Of a stretch of DNA of 64,000 nt, positions 52,583 to 62,053 are shown piece after piece; within the stretch, counting starts at the first letter, position 1; each line of letters starts with the position of its first letter. The notes beneath the pieces were generated by a model. That model did no database searches. It worked only from the letters and a program-made list of their open reading frames with translations, and had not been told where the DNA came from. The translations under genes and the position numbers were made by a program. Origin of the DNA: Gordonia humi (lineage in GTDB: Bacteria; Actinomycetota; Actinomycetes; Mycobacteriales; Mycobacteriaceae); assembly GCF_014197435.1 (NCBI RefSeq), contig NZ_JACIFP010000001.1, positions 1,798,001 through 1,862,000 of the forward strand. The letters run 5' to 3'.

Positions 52583-53763
52583 TGACGTCCCCGACCACCG
52601 AGGCCGACTCGAGTCTGGGCGCCTGGGAGCTCCCAGAGGAACTGCGGATGCTGCGTGACACCGTGCAGCGATTCATGGCGCGTGAGGTTCATCCGTTGGA
52701 GGCGACGCTGCCGCACGACGCCGCGGGGCTGCCCCGCGAGACGCTGCTGCCGTTGCAGGAGAAGGCGCGGGCCCTCGGGCTCTGGGCGCTGCAGACGCCG
52801 GAGCGCCACGGCGGCGCGGGACTCGGGGTCCTTGGCCAGGTCGTGGTTGCTGAGGAGGCGGCGAAGTGCCGGATGGGCGCGTTCTTCCCGGCGCTCGGTG
52901 CGTTCGGGGGCAATCCGCCCAACGTCATGTTCAAGGCGTCGGCGGAACAGTTCGAGAAGTTCGCGAAGCCGATCATCGACGGCCGCATGGCGAAGGCGTT
53001 CACTGCGATCAGCGAGCCCTCCGGCGGATCGGATCCGGCGCGGGCGATCACGCTCAAGGCGGTCGCCGACGGCGACCACTACGTCCTCGACGGCTCCAAG
53101 ACGTGGATCTCGCATGTCGACGCCGCCGACTGGGGTGTCGTGTACGCGCGCACCGGGGAGGGTCGGTCGGGGATCTCATGCTTCATCGTGGAGACCGACA
53201 GCCCCGGCCTGACGGTGAGTCCGATCGGCGTGATGGCGTCTTTCACCCCGAACGAACTGCACTTCGACGGCGTCCGGGTCCCGAAGGCGAACTTGATCGG
53301 CGCCGAGGGCGGCGGGTTCGCACTGGCCAGCGACTTCTTGGTGCACGGGCGCATCACGTACGCGGCCGGTCCCATCGGGATCGCGCAGGAGGCGCTGGAC
53401 GCGGCCTGCCGCTGGGCCAAGGACCGGGAGGTCTTCGGTGGTCGGCTCGCGGACAAGCAAGGGATCGCATGGATGCTGGTCGACGCGGAGGTCGAGCTTC
53501 GGGCGGCGCGACTGCTCATGTACCAGGCGGCCTGGAATGCCGATCTCGGTCGCGACGTGCGCGTGGACGCGTCGATCGCAAAGATGTACGCGACCGAGGT
53601 CGCCTACAAGGTGCTCGATCGGTGCATCCAGGTCCACGGAGCGCTCGGACTGTCGGAGGAACTTCCCCTCGAACGCTGGTTCCGAGATCTCCGCGTGAAG
53701 CGACTGGGCGAAGGCGCCACCGAAGTGCAGCGGGTCGTCGTTGCACGTGACCTGTTCAAGTAG
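52582..53763 (+). CDS. Acyl-CoA dehydrogenase (complete, single-gene type)
   Basis: A 393-residue ACAD: ISEPSGGSDPARAITL, DGSKTWISHVDAADWG, KDREVFGGRLADKQGIAWML, CIQVHGALGLSEELPLE and the end GEGATEVQRVVVAR with a Glu in the helix position usual for catalysis. All functional segments are in one chain, so it should act as a homotetramer. ATG 52582 shares a base with the thiolase stop. Confidence 0.92.
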   Translation: MTSPTTEADSSLGAWELPEELRMLRDTVQRFMAREVHPLEATLPHDAAGLPRETLLPLQEKARALGLWALQTPERHGGAGLGVLGQVVVAEEAAKCRMGAFFPALGAFGGNPPNVMFKASAEQFEKFAKPIIDGRMAKAFTAISEPSGGSDPARAITLKAVADGDHYVLDGSKTWISHVDAADWGVVYARTGEGRSGISCFIVETDSPGLTVSPIGVMASFTPNELHFDGVRVPKANLIGAEGGGFALASDFLVHGRITYAAGPIGIAQEALDAACRWAKDREVFGGRLADKQGIAWMLVDAEVELRAARLLMYQAAWNADLGRDVRVDASIAKMYATEVAYKVLDRCIQVHGALGLSEELPLERWFRDLRVKRLGEGATEVQRVVVARDLFK

Positions 53764-53776
53764 GAGATCGACGACG

Positions 53777-54688
53777 ATGAAGTTCAATCTGATGTTCCCG
53801 ATGCGCGCGGTGAAGCACTACGCTGAATGGATCGAGGAAGGCAGCCTGGGGGAGGTCGCCAGGCGCGCGGAGGAGGCCGGATTCGAGGGGTTCTCGATGA
53901 GCGAGCACCCGTACCCCGATCGTGAGTGGCTCGCCGACGGCGGTCACCACGCGTTCGACCCGTTTGTCTCCCTGGCGATCGCCGCCGAAGCCACCGAGAG
54001 GATCCGGTTGATCACCTATCTCATGGTGGTCGGCTACCGGAACCCGTATCTCGGCGGTAAAGCCGTAGCCAGCCTGGATACCCTGTCGAACGGTCGGCTG
54101 ACCGTCGGCGTCGGCGCAGGCTATCTGAAGTCCGAGTTCGATGCGCTCGGAGCGGACTTCGCGAACCGTGGACGCAAACTCGACGAGGGCATCGCCGCGA
54201 TGAGGGCGATGTGGCGTGGCGAGGAGCACGACGGTCCGGAGTTCGGCCGGTCGGGACACGCGTCGTTGCCCTTGCCGACGACGCCCGGCGGCCCGCCGAT
54301 CTGGGTCGGCGGCAACAGCAAGGCGGCACGACGGCGAGCAGTCGAGATCGGCGACGGATGGATGCCGATCGCGCAGAGCGCCGAGATGGCGGCGATCACC
54401 CGGACTCCGGCGCTCGACGGCATCGATCCACTGGCGGCCCAGATCGCGGACCTGAACACGCGACGCGCCGACCGCGGCGCGCCGCCCTGCGACGTGGTGT
54501 TCGCACCGTTCGAAGCACGGATTCTGCGCCGGGACGGCATTGAGGCGTTCGTGGAGGCGCTGGCGCCGGCGATCGGCGAGTACGAGGCGGCCGGGGTGAC
54601 CTGGCTGACCATCGAGCCCACAAGTCGCAGTCTCAGCCGGTTCCGGGAGGACCTGTCGGTGCTCCGGGACGGGCTGGTACGACGATGA
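53777..54688 (+). CDS. Luciferase-like (LLM) F420-type oxidoreductase
   Basis: A 303-residue LLM protein beginning MKFNLMFPMRAVKHYAEW. ATG 53777 has AGGAG about ten bases upstream; the longer frame lies inside the ACAD gene. Typical parts are AEEAGFEGFSMSEHPYP, GRLTVGVGAGYLKSEF and PPIWVGGNSKAARRRAVEIGDGW. It lies within the Rieske operon, 13 bases after the ACAD and overlapping the thioesterase start. An F420- or FMN-dependent redox step on a CoA-linked intermediate is plausible, but unassigned. Confidence 0.9.
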   Translation: MKFNLMFPMRAVKHYAEWIEEGSLGEVARRAEEAGFEGFSMSEHPYPDREWLADGGHHAFDPFVSLAIAAEATERIRLITYLMVVGYRNPYLGGKAVASLDTLSNGRLTVGVGAGYLKSEFDALGADFANRGRKLDEGIAAMRAMWRGEEHDGPEFGRSGHASLPLPTTPGGPPIWVGGNSKAARRRAVEIGDGWMPIAQSAEMAAITRTPALDGIDPLAAQIADLNTRRADRGAPPCDVVFAPFEARILRRDGIEAFVEALAPAIGEYEAAGVTWLTIEPTSRSLSRFREDLSVLRDGLVRR

Positions 54689-55302
54689 CGGCCGCCGAGC
54701 GCGTCGACGACCAGCACGTCGACGACCGGTACCTCGATTATGCGGGGTCGTTCAACAGGCTGGAGGACGAGGTGTGCCTCGCCGCGCCGCCGGAGTCGGC
54801 GATGTCCGAGTTGACCGCGGACTTCTCGGCGCTGGCGGCGCGGGTCGCGGAACACCGGGTGGACTACGACCGGCGGCCGACCCGGTACGCGGGCATGTCC
54901 GGCCTGCCTCATCCGATCCTGGTGCCCTACGAGGTGCACGAGGACGGACCGACCAGCACGTCCGGCACGGTGGAGTTCGGCCTGCGGCACATGGGCAACG
55001 AGAACGTGGTGCACGGCGGGATCATCTCGATGATGTTCGACGACTTCATCGGGATGTTCGTCAGCAGGTCGCTCGGTTCCGGTTCGAGCGCCAGAACGGC
55101 GTACCTCAATGTTGACTACCGGAGCATGACCCCGGTCGGTCGGCCGCTGTCCGTGTCCGCAGAGATCGCGTCGGTGCAGGGACGGAAGGCATTCGTCGAA
55201 GCACGGATCTGCGACGGCGAGACCCTATGCGCCGAAGCGCACGCACTGTTCGTGTGCCCGGCGGACCAGATGTGGCCAGGTGTCGCCGGGCTCGGCGACT
55301 GA
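54685..55302 (+). CDS. PaaI-type hot-dog thioesterase
   Basis: A 205-residue protein with a single hot-dog domain in the C-terminal two thirds. The NVVHGGIISMMFDD segment is the PaaI-family HGG motif with the acidic residue four to five helix turns later. ATG overlaps the LLM stop by 4 bases. It probably hydrolyses dead-end acyl-CoAs of the pathway. Confidence 0.9.
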   Translation: MTAAERVDDQHVDDRYLDYAGSFNRLEDEVCLAAPPESAMSELTADFSALAARVAEHRVDYDRRPTRYAGMSGLPHPILVPYEVHEDGPTSTSGTVEFGLRHMGNENVVHGGIISMMFDDFIGMFVSRSLGSGSSARTAYLNVDYRSMTPVGRPLSVSAEIASVQGRKAFVEARICDGETLCAEAHALFVCPADQMWPGVAGLGD

Positions 55303-55317
55303 CCGAAGGAGAATCAG

Positions 55318-56070
55318 ATGAATACGAGGAGTGCATATCGCGCGGCCCTGGTGACCGGTGCGGGTTCGGGTCTCGGGCGAGCGATCGCGCGGCGTCTGGC
55401 GGCGGACGGAGCCCGCGTCGTGGTGTCCGACGTCGACGCGGCGGGCGCTGCCGAGACGGTCGAGTCGATCACCGCGGCCGGTGGGTCCGCGGAGTTCATC
55501 TCAGCGGACGTCTCCGACCCCACCGACGTCGAGGCGCTGGTCGCTGGGACCGTCGAACGGTTCGGCGGACTCGACGTGGCGGTCAACAACGCGGGCATCG
55601 CGCATCCCCCGGTTGACCTCCACGAACTCGCGATCGAGACCTGGGATGCGGTGATGGCGGTGGACCTGCGCGGTACGTTCCTCTGCATGCGCGCCGAACT
55701 CGCGCACATGGTGTCCGTCGGACACGGCAAGATCGTCAACATCGCGTCCGAGTGCGGGGTGGGCAACGCGCCGTCGATGGCGGCCTACACCGCGGCCAAG
55801 CACGGGGTGGTCGGCCTGACGAAGAATGTGGCGCTCCAGTACGCCCGACGCGACATTCAGGTGAACGCAGTGGCGCCCGGAACGATCGCGACCGAGGGCA
55901 TCGCCGCCTACGGGGAGGAGCAGCAGCGTGAGTGGGCGGCCGGTGTCCCGGCGGGACGCATGGGACGACCGGACGAGGTCGCGGCGGCAGTCGCCTACCT
56001 GGTGTCCGACGGCGCCGGATACGTCACCGGCCACACCCTGCTCGTCGACGGCGGTCTGACGTGGAGCTGA
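55318..56070 (+). CDS. Short-chain dehydrogenase/reductase (SDR)
   Basis: A 250-residue classical SDR with AAGGAG ahead of ATG: TGAGSGLG cofactor motif, NNAGIAHP, catalytic Ser in NIASECG with YTAAK, and the C-terminal GYVTGHTLLVDGG. It most likely oxidises a hydroxyacyl-CoA or a dihydrodiol-like alcohol. The usual dihydrodiol dehydrogenase partner of a Rieske enzyme is also an SDR, so this is the best candidate in the operon (inference). Confidence 0.92.
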   Translation: MNTRSAYRAALVTGAGSGLGRAIARRLAADGARVVVSDVDAAGAAETVESITAAGGSAEFISADVSDPTDVEALVAGTVERFGGLDVAVNNAGIAHPPVDLHELAIETWDAVMAVDLRGTFLCMRAELAHMVSVGHGKIVNIASECGVGNAPSMAAYTAAKHGVVGLTKNVALQYARRDIQVNAVAPGTIATEGIAAYGEEQQREWAAGVPAGRMGRPDEVAAAVAYLVSDGAGYVTGHTLLVDGGLTWS

Positions 56071-56073
56071 CGG

Positions 56074-56988
56074 GTGACTGACGTGACGATCCTCGGTTCG
56101 CCGACCGATGACGGGCAGGCCGACCAGCGGTCGCTGGCCGACGTCCTGTCGCTCGCCGCCGTCGGCGCCGGAGTCTTTCGAGCTGATCCGTTGCCCGGTG
56201 GACCGCCCGCGGTATTCGGCGGTCAGCTACTAGGGCAGTCGGTGGTCGCCGCGGGTCGGACCGTGCACGACGGCATGACGCCCACCTCGATGCACGCGTA
56301 CTTCGAACGGCCCGGCGACCCGGCGACCCCGATCGACTACGCGGTCGACGAGATCCGCGACAGCAGATCCAGTGCTCGACGCCTCGTGCGCGGCACCCAG
56401 TACGGACGCCTGGTGTCGACGGCGGAGCTGAGTTTCTCGCGGGACTCGGCGGGCAGAGCGGATCCGGTGCGCCCCGCCGTCGACCCGGAGGCCGCGACGT
56501 GGTCGATCGACGACGCTCCGGTCCAGCACCGGGAGGGCCTGTCGACGTGGTTGCATGGGTTGTGCACCATGTTGCGGCTCGACGTCCGTTTCCTCCACGA
56601 ACCGGTGCGGTTGCAGGTGATGCGGCGTGGGCGGGCACCGGCGGGTGAACGGTTCCTGGTGCGACCCGCCGACCCGATCCCCGAGGATCCCCTCGTACAG
56701 GCGGCGGCTGTCGCGTACCTCTCCGACATGTTCCTGCTGGCCGGTTCGCTGGGGCCGCGCGGCGTGCTGATGGGGGCCGGAACCCACCGCGTGGTGAGTG
56801 TGGACCACTCGATCTGGTTCGCCGACGGCGTCCACGCCGGCGGCTGGCTGCTTCACGAGACGGCGCCGGTCAGATCGTCGCCGGAGCACGAATTGTGTCG
56901 CGGGGCGATCTGCGGGCTCGACGGAGTTCCGGTGGCGGACACGATGCAGGAAGGTCTGGTGCGAGCGCTCGATGGCAACCGACAGTAG
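56074..56988 (+). CDS. Acyl-CoA thioesterase II (TesB-like double hot-dog)
   Basis: A 304-residue protein with two hot-dog domains in the TesB arrangement: VFGGQLLGQSVVAAGRTV with SMHAYFERPGDP in the first, and SVDHSIWFADGVHAGGWLLHE in the second. The catalytic Asp/Gln/Thr set is compatible with TesB but was not aligned. GTG at 56074 is 3 bases after the SDR stop. It is the third thioesterase in the window. Confidence 0.9.
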   Translation: MTDVTILGSPTDDGQADQRSLADVLSLAAVGAGVFRADPLPGGPPAVFGGQLLGQSVVAAGRTVHDGMTPTSMHAYFERPGDPATPIDYAVDEIRDSRSSARRLVRGTQYGRLVSTAELSFSRDSAGRADPVRPAVDPEAATWSIDDAPVQHREGLSTWLHGLCTMLRLDVRFLHEPVRLQVMRRGRAPAGERFLVRPADPIPEDPLVQAAAVAYLSDMFLLAGSLGPRGVLMGAGTHRVVSVDHSIWFADGVHAGGWLLHETAPVRSSPEHELCRGAICGLDGVPVADTMQEGLVRALDGNRQ

Positions 56989-57943
56989 TTTCGGACTCTT
57001 CGTTCCCCAGCTCGGAATGGAACCCGACGAGGTCCTGACAGCGGCGCAGCAGGCCGAATCCGCGGGATTCGGTTCGTTCTGGCTGATGGATCACCTCTAC
57101 ACGCCCGGAGCCCCCGCAGTGCCTGCCCTCGAGAGCTGGACGATGCTGACGGCTGTGGCGACTGCGACGTCGACACTACGGATCGGGCATCTGGTGGGAT
57201 GCAATCCGATACGTCACCCGGCGGTGCTCGCGAAGATGGCGGCCACCCTCGACCGGATCTCGGCGGGACGGCTCGACCTGGGCCTGGGGTGGGGGTCGGT
57301 GGAAGACGAGTTCGCGACCTTCGGGTTCGACGTCGGCACACGTCGGGAACGGTCGGCTCGGCTGGCGGAGACGATCGAGATCGTGCGACTCATGTTCGGC
57401 GGTCAGCCGTTCGACTACGCCGGCGACCACTTCACGCTCCGCGGCGCGCAGGGCAGTCCGACGCCGGTCCAACCCCGGGTGCCGATCCACATCGGAGGGG
57501 GCGGCCGTCGGCTGACGATGCCCCTCGTCGCGCGCCACGCCGATTGGTGGAACTGTGTCGGCGGCGCCCGTCCGCGGTTCGACGAACTCGCCCCGCTGCG
57601 CGGCGATGCGCGGATATCGGCGCAGTACGCGGTCGGATTGGTCACCGACGAACGCATGCGGGCGAAAGTCGTCGAGCGAACCGGTAGGCGGATGCCCGCG
57701 ACGAGTTGGGGACCGCCGCTGGTCGGCAGTCCCGAGGAGCTGCGCGCGATGTTCCTGGCCGAGGCCGAGCGCGGCGTCGACCTGATGATCGTGCGGTTCC
57801 ACGACCGAGCCGAGCCTGACACGATCGACGTGTTCGGCCGTGAGGTGATCGCCCCGGTCCAGGAGGTCATCGGCTCGGCGCGAACCGATCGACGACGCGA
57901 CGACGACACGAATGCAGAGAAGGAGACGCAATGCGATCACTGA
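56972..57943 (+). CDS. Luciferase-like (LLM) F420-type oxidoreductase
   Basis: A 323-residue LLM protein (FGLFVPQLGMEPDEV, GSFWLMDHLYTPG, GRLDLGLGWGSVEDEF, PIHIGGGGRRLTMPLVARHADWW). ATG 56972 overlaps the thioesterase stop by 17 bases. It resembles F420-dependent glucose-6-phosphate dehydrogenase/MER-type LLMs more than bacterial luciferase. It is the third LLM of the window and the second in this operon; its substrate is not predictable. Confidence 0.9.
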   Translation: MATDSSFGLFVPQLGMEPDEVLTAAQQAESAGFGSFWLMDHLYTPGAPAVPALESWTMLTAVATATSTLRIGHLVGCNPIRHPAVLAKMAATLDRISAGRLDLGLGWGSVEDEFATFGFDVGTRRERSARLAETIEIVRLMFGGQPFDYAGDHFTLRGAQGSPTPVQPRVPIHIGGGGRRLTMPLVARHADWWNCVGGARPRFDELAPLRGDARISAQYAVGLVTDERMRAKVVERTGRRMPATSWGPPLVGSPEELRAMFLAEAERGVDLMIVRFHDRAEPDTIDVFGREVIAPVQEVIGSARTDRRRDDDTNAEKETQCDH

Positions 57944-58470
57944 AGCGGTCCGCCGAGAATTCGACGCCTCCGTCCTGGCGAGGACTGGACGCGGTGCGGC
58001 TGCTGCTGCGTACCTCGGTCGGCGGAACGATGGTCGCGCACGGACTCAAACACGCGACGAGTCTCAGCGGCACCGCAGGATGGTTCGAGTCGATCGGCTT
58101 CCGCAGACCGAAGATGCAGGCGGCCGCCAGTGCCGTCGTGGAGACCGGGGCGGGTGTCGCGCTCATCGCGGGTGCGGGGACGCCGTTGGCGGCAGCGGCG
58201 GTGGTCGGCACGATGGCAGTCGCGGGCCGATCCGTGCACGTGAGGAACGGCTTCTTCATCACCGCCGAGGGGTGGGAGTACGTCGCCAACCTGGCGGTCG
58301 CAGCCGTGGCGTTGGCGGGCGTCGGCCCGGGCCGGTGGAGCGTGGACCGACGACTCGGCATCGACTCCGCCCTGACCGGCGATGCGGCAGCCGCGTTCGC
58401 CGCAGGAGCGGGCGCCGCGGGTGCGCTCGGACAGCTGGCGGCGTTTCATCGACCGGGCACCCGGCCCTGA
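57931..58470 (+). CDS. DoxX-family membrane protein
   Basis: A 179-residue protein with about four hydrophobic segments (LLLRTSVGGTMVAHG, ASAVVETGAGVALIAGAG, AAAAVVGTMAVAG, VANLAVAAVALAGVG) and a GLKH motif between the first two, as in DoxX/DoxD-like proteins. AAGGAG precedes ATG, and the start overlaps the LLM stop. DoxX proteins are linked to quinone redox and oxidative-stress membrane complexes; here the function is unknown. Confidence 0.85.
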   Translation: MRSLKRSAENSTPPSWRGLDAVRLLLRTSVGGTMVAHGLKHATSLSGTAGWFESIGFRRPKMQAAASAVVETGAGVALIAGAGTPLAAAAVVGTMAVAGRSVHVRNGFFITAEGWEYVANLAVAAVALAGVGPGRWSVDRRLGIDSALTGDAAAAFAAGAGAAGALGQLAAFHRPGTRP

Positions 58471-58482
58471 GGAGATGACGCC

Positions 58483-59547
58483 GTGACCGACAACGACTCC
58501 TCGTCGCCGCTGCATCCGCGCCACGGCATCCACGAGCCGATGGAATCGACTCCGAAACTGGCGCGAGGCGTTCGTCGGCGGGCGACCGCTGTCGACATCG
58601 ACTACGTGCCCGACGACGGACATCTGATTCTCACGGGTTCGGCGCGGGACAGTCGGATGGACTCGACCGGGTCGATCTTCGTGAGCCCGACCGACCGGAT
58701 GCGCGTCGAGATGGACTTCCTGAACGGGCGCACCGTCACCGATGTCACCGCCGACCCCTGGGACCCGCGTCTGGGCGGGCTGGTCGGATCGAGTGCATCG
58801 TCCGGCTTTCGGACCAGACTCGTCGAACTCGTCCCGGACCACGTCGCACGGCGCAGTCGCCTCCACCTGATGCTCGACGACGTGCCGGTGGCGGCGTTGA
58901 TCGGCGGCAACACCGTGTCGTACCAGGTGGCGGGCATGCGTTCGGCGGCGAGTGTGGCCCAGCATGCGGGCGGCGCCGGATACTGTGCCGGATACGCCGA
59001 CGACGCGACGATGGTGACGACCCTGCGCGCCGAGGGCGTCCTCCCGTTGCCGACCGGACCGGAGACGCCGGACGTGCTCGCGGGCGCGATGCCCGACCAG
59101 TGGCAGCCCCTCGGACCGACGGCGGTGCTGGGCATGCGTCGGCTGCGGCGGCTGGACGTCGCGCTCGGATCCGGCGGCGATTCGATCCACGTCGACGGCT
59201 GGTTCCGGGACACATTCCGGCGCGCCGACGGCGTCGACACGGTGATCCACGAGTACCAGGTGGTCGCCGACATCGACCCGGTGACAAGCACCATCACGTC
59301 GATCAGCGCGACGCCGCGAGTGCTGCCCTGGGTCGAGTGCCCGGTCGCCGCCGCGAGCGCGGAGCGGCTGGTCGGGCTGCGCCTGTCCGACCTGAACTCC
59401 ATCGTGCGGCGGGACCTGCGCGGCACGTCGACGTGCACTCACCTCAACGATCTGTTCCGCTGCCTGGGCGACGTCGCGGAGATGGCGTCGACCGACTCGG
59501 GCTGGGAGGCGTCCGTCACCCGCCCACCGGGCCGCCCGGTGCCTTGA
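58483..59547 (+). CDS. DUF2889-containing protein
   Basis: A 354-residue protein whose C-terminal half has the DUF2889 pattern ending in CTHLNDLFRCLGDV. The N-terminal half shows strands around TAVDIDYVPDDGHLILTGSARDS. Function of the family is unknown, but in actinobacteria such proteins often occur with CoA-ester catabolic genes. GTG has AGGAG eight bases upstream. Its end overlaps the convergent SDR gene by 32 bases. Confidence 0.82.
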   Translation: MTDNDSSSPLHPRHGIHEPMESTPKLARGVRRRATAVDIDYVPDDGHLILTGSARDSRMDSTGSIFVSPTDRMRVEMDFLNGRTVTDVTADPWDPRLGGLVGSSASSGFRTRLVELVPDHVARRSRLHLMLDDVPVAALIGGNTVSYQVAGMRSAASVAQHAGGAGYCAGYADDATMVTTLRAEGVLPLPTGPETPDVLAGAMPDQWQPLGPTAVLGMRRLRRLDVALGSGGDSIHVDGWFRDTFRRADGVDTVIHEYQVVADIDPVTSTITSISATPRVLPWVECPVAAASAERLVGLRLSDLNSIVRRDLRGTSTCTHLNDLFRCLGDVAEMASTDSGWEASVTRPPGRPVP

Positions 59548-60385
59548 GCAGGGCGCCGGCGTCGACGCGCAACTGCTGGCCGGTGACGTAGCGGGACTCG
59601 TCCGACGCGAAGAACAGCACCGCGTTGGAGATGTCGACGGGATCGACGTAGGGGATCGGCATCGCATGGAACTGGATGAACGCCGGTTCGACGTCGTCGC
59701 GGGCTGGGGCCGCGAGGTCCGGACGGAACATCGAATACAGGCCGTCGTTGTGCAGGAGATGGGTGTCGACGTTGGTCGGGTGGATCACGTTGACGCGGAT
59801 GAATCGACCGGCCAGGTGCTGCGCGAGTTGCTCAGAGTACCCGATCAACGTCTTCTTGGCCCACCCGTATCCCGCCGACCCGGGTCCCAGTGCTGGGTTG
59901 TCCGTGGTGTTCGGCAGCATCGCCGCCGTGGAACCGGTGATGACGATGGACGAGTGGTCGCCCAGATGCGGGATCGCCACGGCGATCGTGTTCATCACCC
60001 CGACCAGGTCGACGTCGACGGCGTCGACGAAGTCGGATGGTTGCGGATCACCCATGGCCATGGGCAGAATGCCGGCGTTCGCGACCACGACGTCGAGGCG
60101 CCCGAGCGCCGCGACCCCGTCGGAGAGTGCCGCCTCGAGTCGAGCACGGTCTCGGACGTCGGCCTTGACCGAAACGACTCGCCGTCCCAGTCGCTCGATC
60201 GATGCGGCGGTCGCCGCCAGATCCTTCTCGGTGGCGAGCGGATACGGATTGGATTCGATCTGTTCACAGATGTCGACCGCGATGATGTCCGCGCCCTCTT
60301 CGGCGAGACGCACCGCGTGCGCTCGACCCTGTCCGCGCGCAGCCCCGGTGATGAACGCGACCTTGCCCTCGACTCTTCCTGCCAT
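59516..60385 (-). CDS. Mycofactocin-type SDR oxidoreductase
   Basis: A 289-residue SDR of the mycofactocin-coupled group: VEGKVAFITGAARGQGRAHA, ADIIAVDIC, then the extra loop NPYPLATEKDLAATAASIE not found in ordinary SDRs, NAGILPM, Ser in VITGSTAAM, and YGWAKK. These enzymes hold a non-exchangeable NAD and pass electrons to mycofactocin, a cofactor of mycobacteria and relatives. It may oxidise an alcohol of the pathway. It follows an ALDH gene by 45 bases, a usual alcohol/aldehyde pairing. Confidence 0.92.
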   Translation of the reverse strand: MAGRVEGKVAFITGAARGQGRAHAVRLAEEGADIIAVDICEQIESNPYPLATEKDLAATAASIERLGRRVVSVKADVRDRARLEAALSDGVAALGRLDVVVANAGILPMAMGDPQPSDFVDAVDVDLVGVMNTIAVAIPHLGDHSSIVITGSTAAMLPNTTDNPALGPGSAGYGWAKKTLIGYSEQLAQHLAGRFIRVNVIHPTNVDTHLLHNDGLYSMFRPDLAAPARDDVEPAFIQFHAMPIPYVDPVDISNAVLFFASDESRYVTGQQLRVDAGALLKAPGGPVGG

Positions 60386-60430
60386 GATGTGTGGTCCCTT
60401 CTGGTGATCGATCGTGGTGACTTCGCGAAT

Positions 60431-61942
60431 TCATTCGATGTCGAGCGGCAGCGTCGTGGCGACCGCTTTCGTCTCTAGATACGTCTCGAGTCCTTCGAAT
60501 CCGCCCTGACGGCCGACTCCGCTGTGCTTGTATCCGCCGTACGGGGAATCCGCTCCGTAGAACATGCCGCCGTTGATCATGAACGACCCGGTGCGCACGC
60601 TTCGAGCGATCCTCAATGCGCGGTCGGCGGACGCGGTGAAGACGTTCCCGGACAGCCCGTAGACGCTGTCGTCGGCGATCCGGATAGCGTCGTCGTCGTC
60701 GTCGAACGGGGTCACCGACAACACGGGGCCGAAGATCTCGGTCTGGGAGATCGTCGCCGAGTTGTCGACGTCGACGAAGAGCGTCGGCTCCACGAAGAAC
60801 CCGTCCGGCCGATCCTGCGGAATCCCGCCGCCGACGACCAGCCGTCCGCCCTCGGACACGCCGCGCGCGACGAGGTCGAGGATCCGGGTCCGTTGCCGCT
60901 CGCTGATCACCGGCCCGCAGAGAGTACCGGAGTCGGTCGGGTCGCCGTAGGGGAACGCCGCGAACGCTGCTTCGAGTCGGGCGACGGCGTCCTCGTACTT
61001 CGAGCGGTGCACCAGCAGTCGGGTCGGAAGTGCGCAGCCCTGGCCCGCGTGCATGCACGCCGACATCGCCGACGGAAGAGCCAGGTCGAGGTCGGCGTCA
61101 TCGAGGAGGATGCCTGCGCTCTTGCCGCCCAACTCCAGCAGGAGTCGCTTGAAGGTCGGGGCTGACAGCTCGGTGATCAACCGGCCAGTGCGGGTGGACC
61201 CGGTGAACGAGATCATGTCGACCCGAGGATCGGTCAGCAGGGTCTGCGCGACCGCCGTGTCGCGGGTGGTCACGATGTTGACGACGCCTGCGGGGATGTC
61301 GGTCTTCTCGGCGATAAGGCGGCCGATCCGCGTCGCGTTGAACGGGGTCTCGGCGGCGGGCTTGATCACCACGGAGTTCCCGGTCGCGAGAATCGGTCCG
61401 AGTTTGCCGATGAGGATCTCGAACGGGAAGTTCCACGGCAGGATGCCCGCCACTACTCCGACCGGCTCCTTGAACACGTATCGGGCGTTGTCGGGTCCGA
61501 AGACCGGGCTGTCGGCGATGCGGCGGACCCACGGCAGATCGCCTGCGGCCTCGGCGGGCCAGAGGAGTCCGTCCGACAGCGGCCAGTCGAGTTGTGCCAT
61601 GTAGGTCGTCATGAGCGGTGCGCCCGCTTCGGCGATCAGCTCCGCGCGCAACTCCTCCGACTCGGCGACGATCGCTTCGTGCAGTTGACGCAGACAGCGT
61701 TGCCGCAGAGCGAGGTCGGTGGCCCATGTGCTCTGGTCGAAAGCTCGGCGCGCGGCTGCGATCGCCGCGTCCATGTCGGCGTGGGTCGCGTCGGCAACGA
61801 CGCCGATCGTCGAACCCGTCGCCGGATCGACGACGTCGAAGGCCGTCCCGTCTGCGGACCTCGCCAACGATCCGTCGATCAGGAAGCGGGATTCGGGGGT
61901 GAAGGAATCCGTTCTCGTCGAAGCCAATGCGGTATCTCCCAT
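60431..61942 (-). CDS. Aldehyde dehydrogenase (NAD(P)-dependent)
   Basis: A 503-residue ALDH with ILPWNFPFEI, LELGGKSAGILLDD (base Glu), GQGCALPTR (nucleophile Cys), and the C-terminal GGYKHSGVGRQGG. ATG 61942 is used because family similarity starts about 15 residues later; no good ribosome-binding site precedes it, so the start is uncertain, with a GTG at 61963 as an alternative. It is divergent from a TetR gene and followed by the mycofactocin-type SDR. Together these could oxidise an alcohol to an acid. Confidence 0.9.
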   Translation of the reverse strand: MGDTALASTRTDSFTPESRFLIDGSLARSADGTAFDVVDPATGSTIGVVADATHADMDAAIAAARRAFDQSTWATDLALRQRCLRQLHEAIVAESEELRAELIAEAGAPLMTTYMAQLDWPLSDGLLWPAEAAGDLPWVRRIADSPVFGPDNARYVFKEPVGVVAGILPWNFPFEILIGKLGPILATGNSVVIKPAAETPFNATRIGRLIAEKTDIPAGVVNIVTTRDTAVAQTLLTDPRVDMISFTGSTRTGRLITELSAPTFKRLLLELGGKSAGILLDDADLDLALPSAMSACMHAGQGCALPTRLLVHRSKYEDAVARLEAAFAAFPYGDPTDSGTLCGPVISERQRTRILDLVARGVSEGGRLVVGGGIPQDRPDGFFVEPTLFVDVDNSATISQTEIFGPVLSVTPFDDDDDAIRIADDSVYGLSGNVFTASADRALRIARSVRTGSFMINGGMFYGADSPYGGYKHSGVGRQGGFEGLETYLETKAVATTLPLDIE

Positions 61943-62053
61943 GAACGTGGTGTCCGCCGTCACAGTGGTCGGCGCCTGTTCCGTACGATACCTTTTGGGT
62001 CTCAGGTCCACAACGTATCGGGTAGTACCATCCGCGGCGAAGGAGGGTCGATG

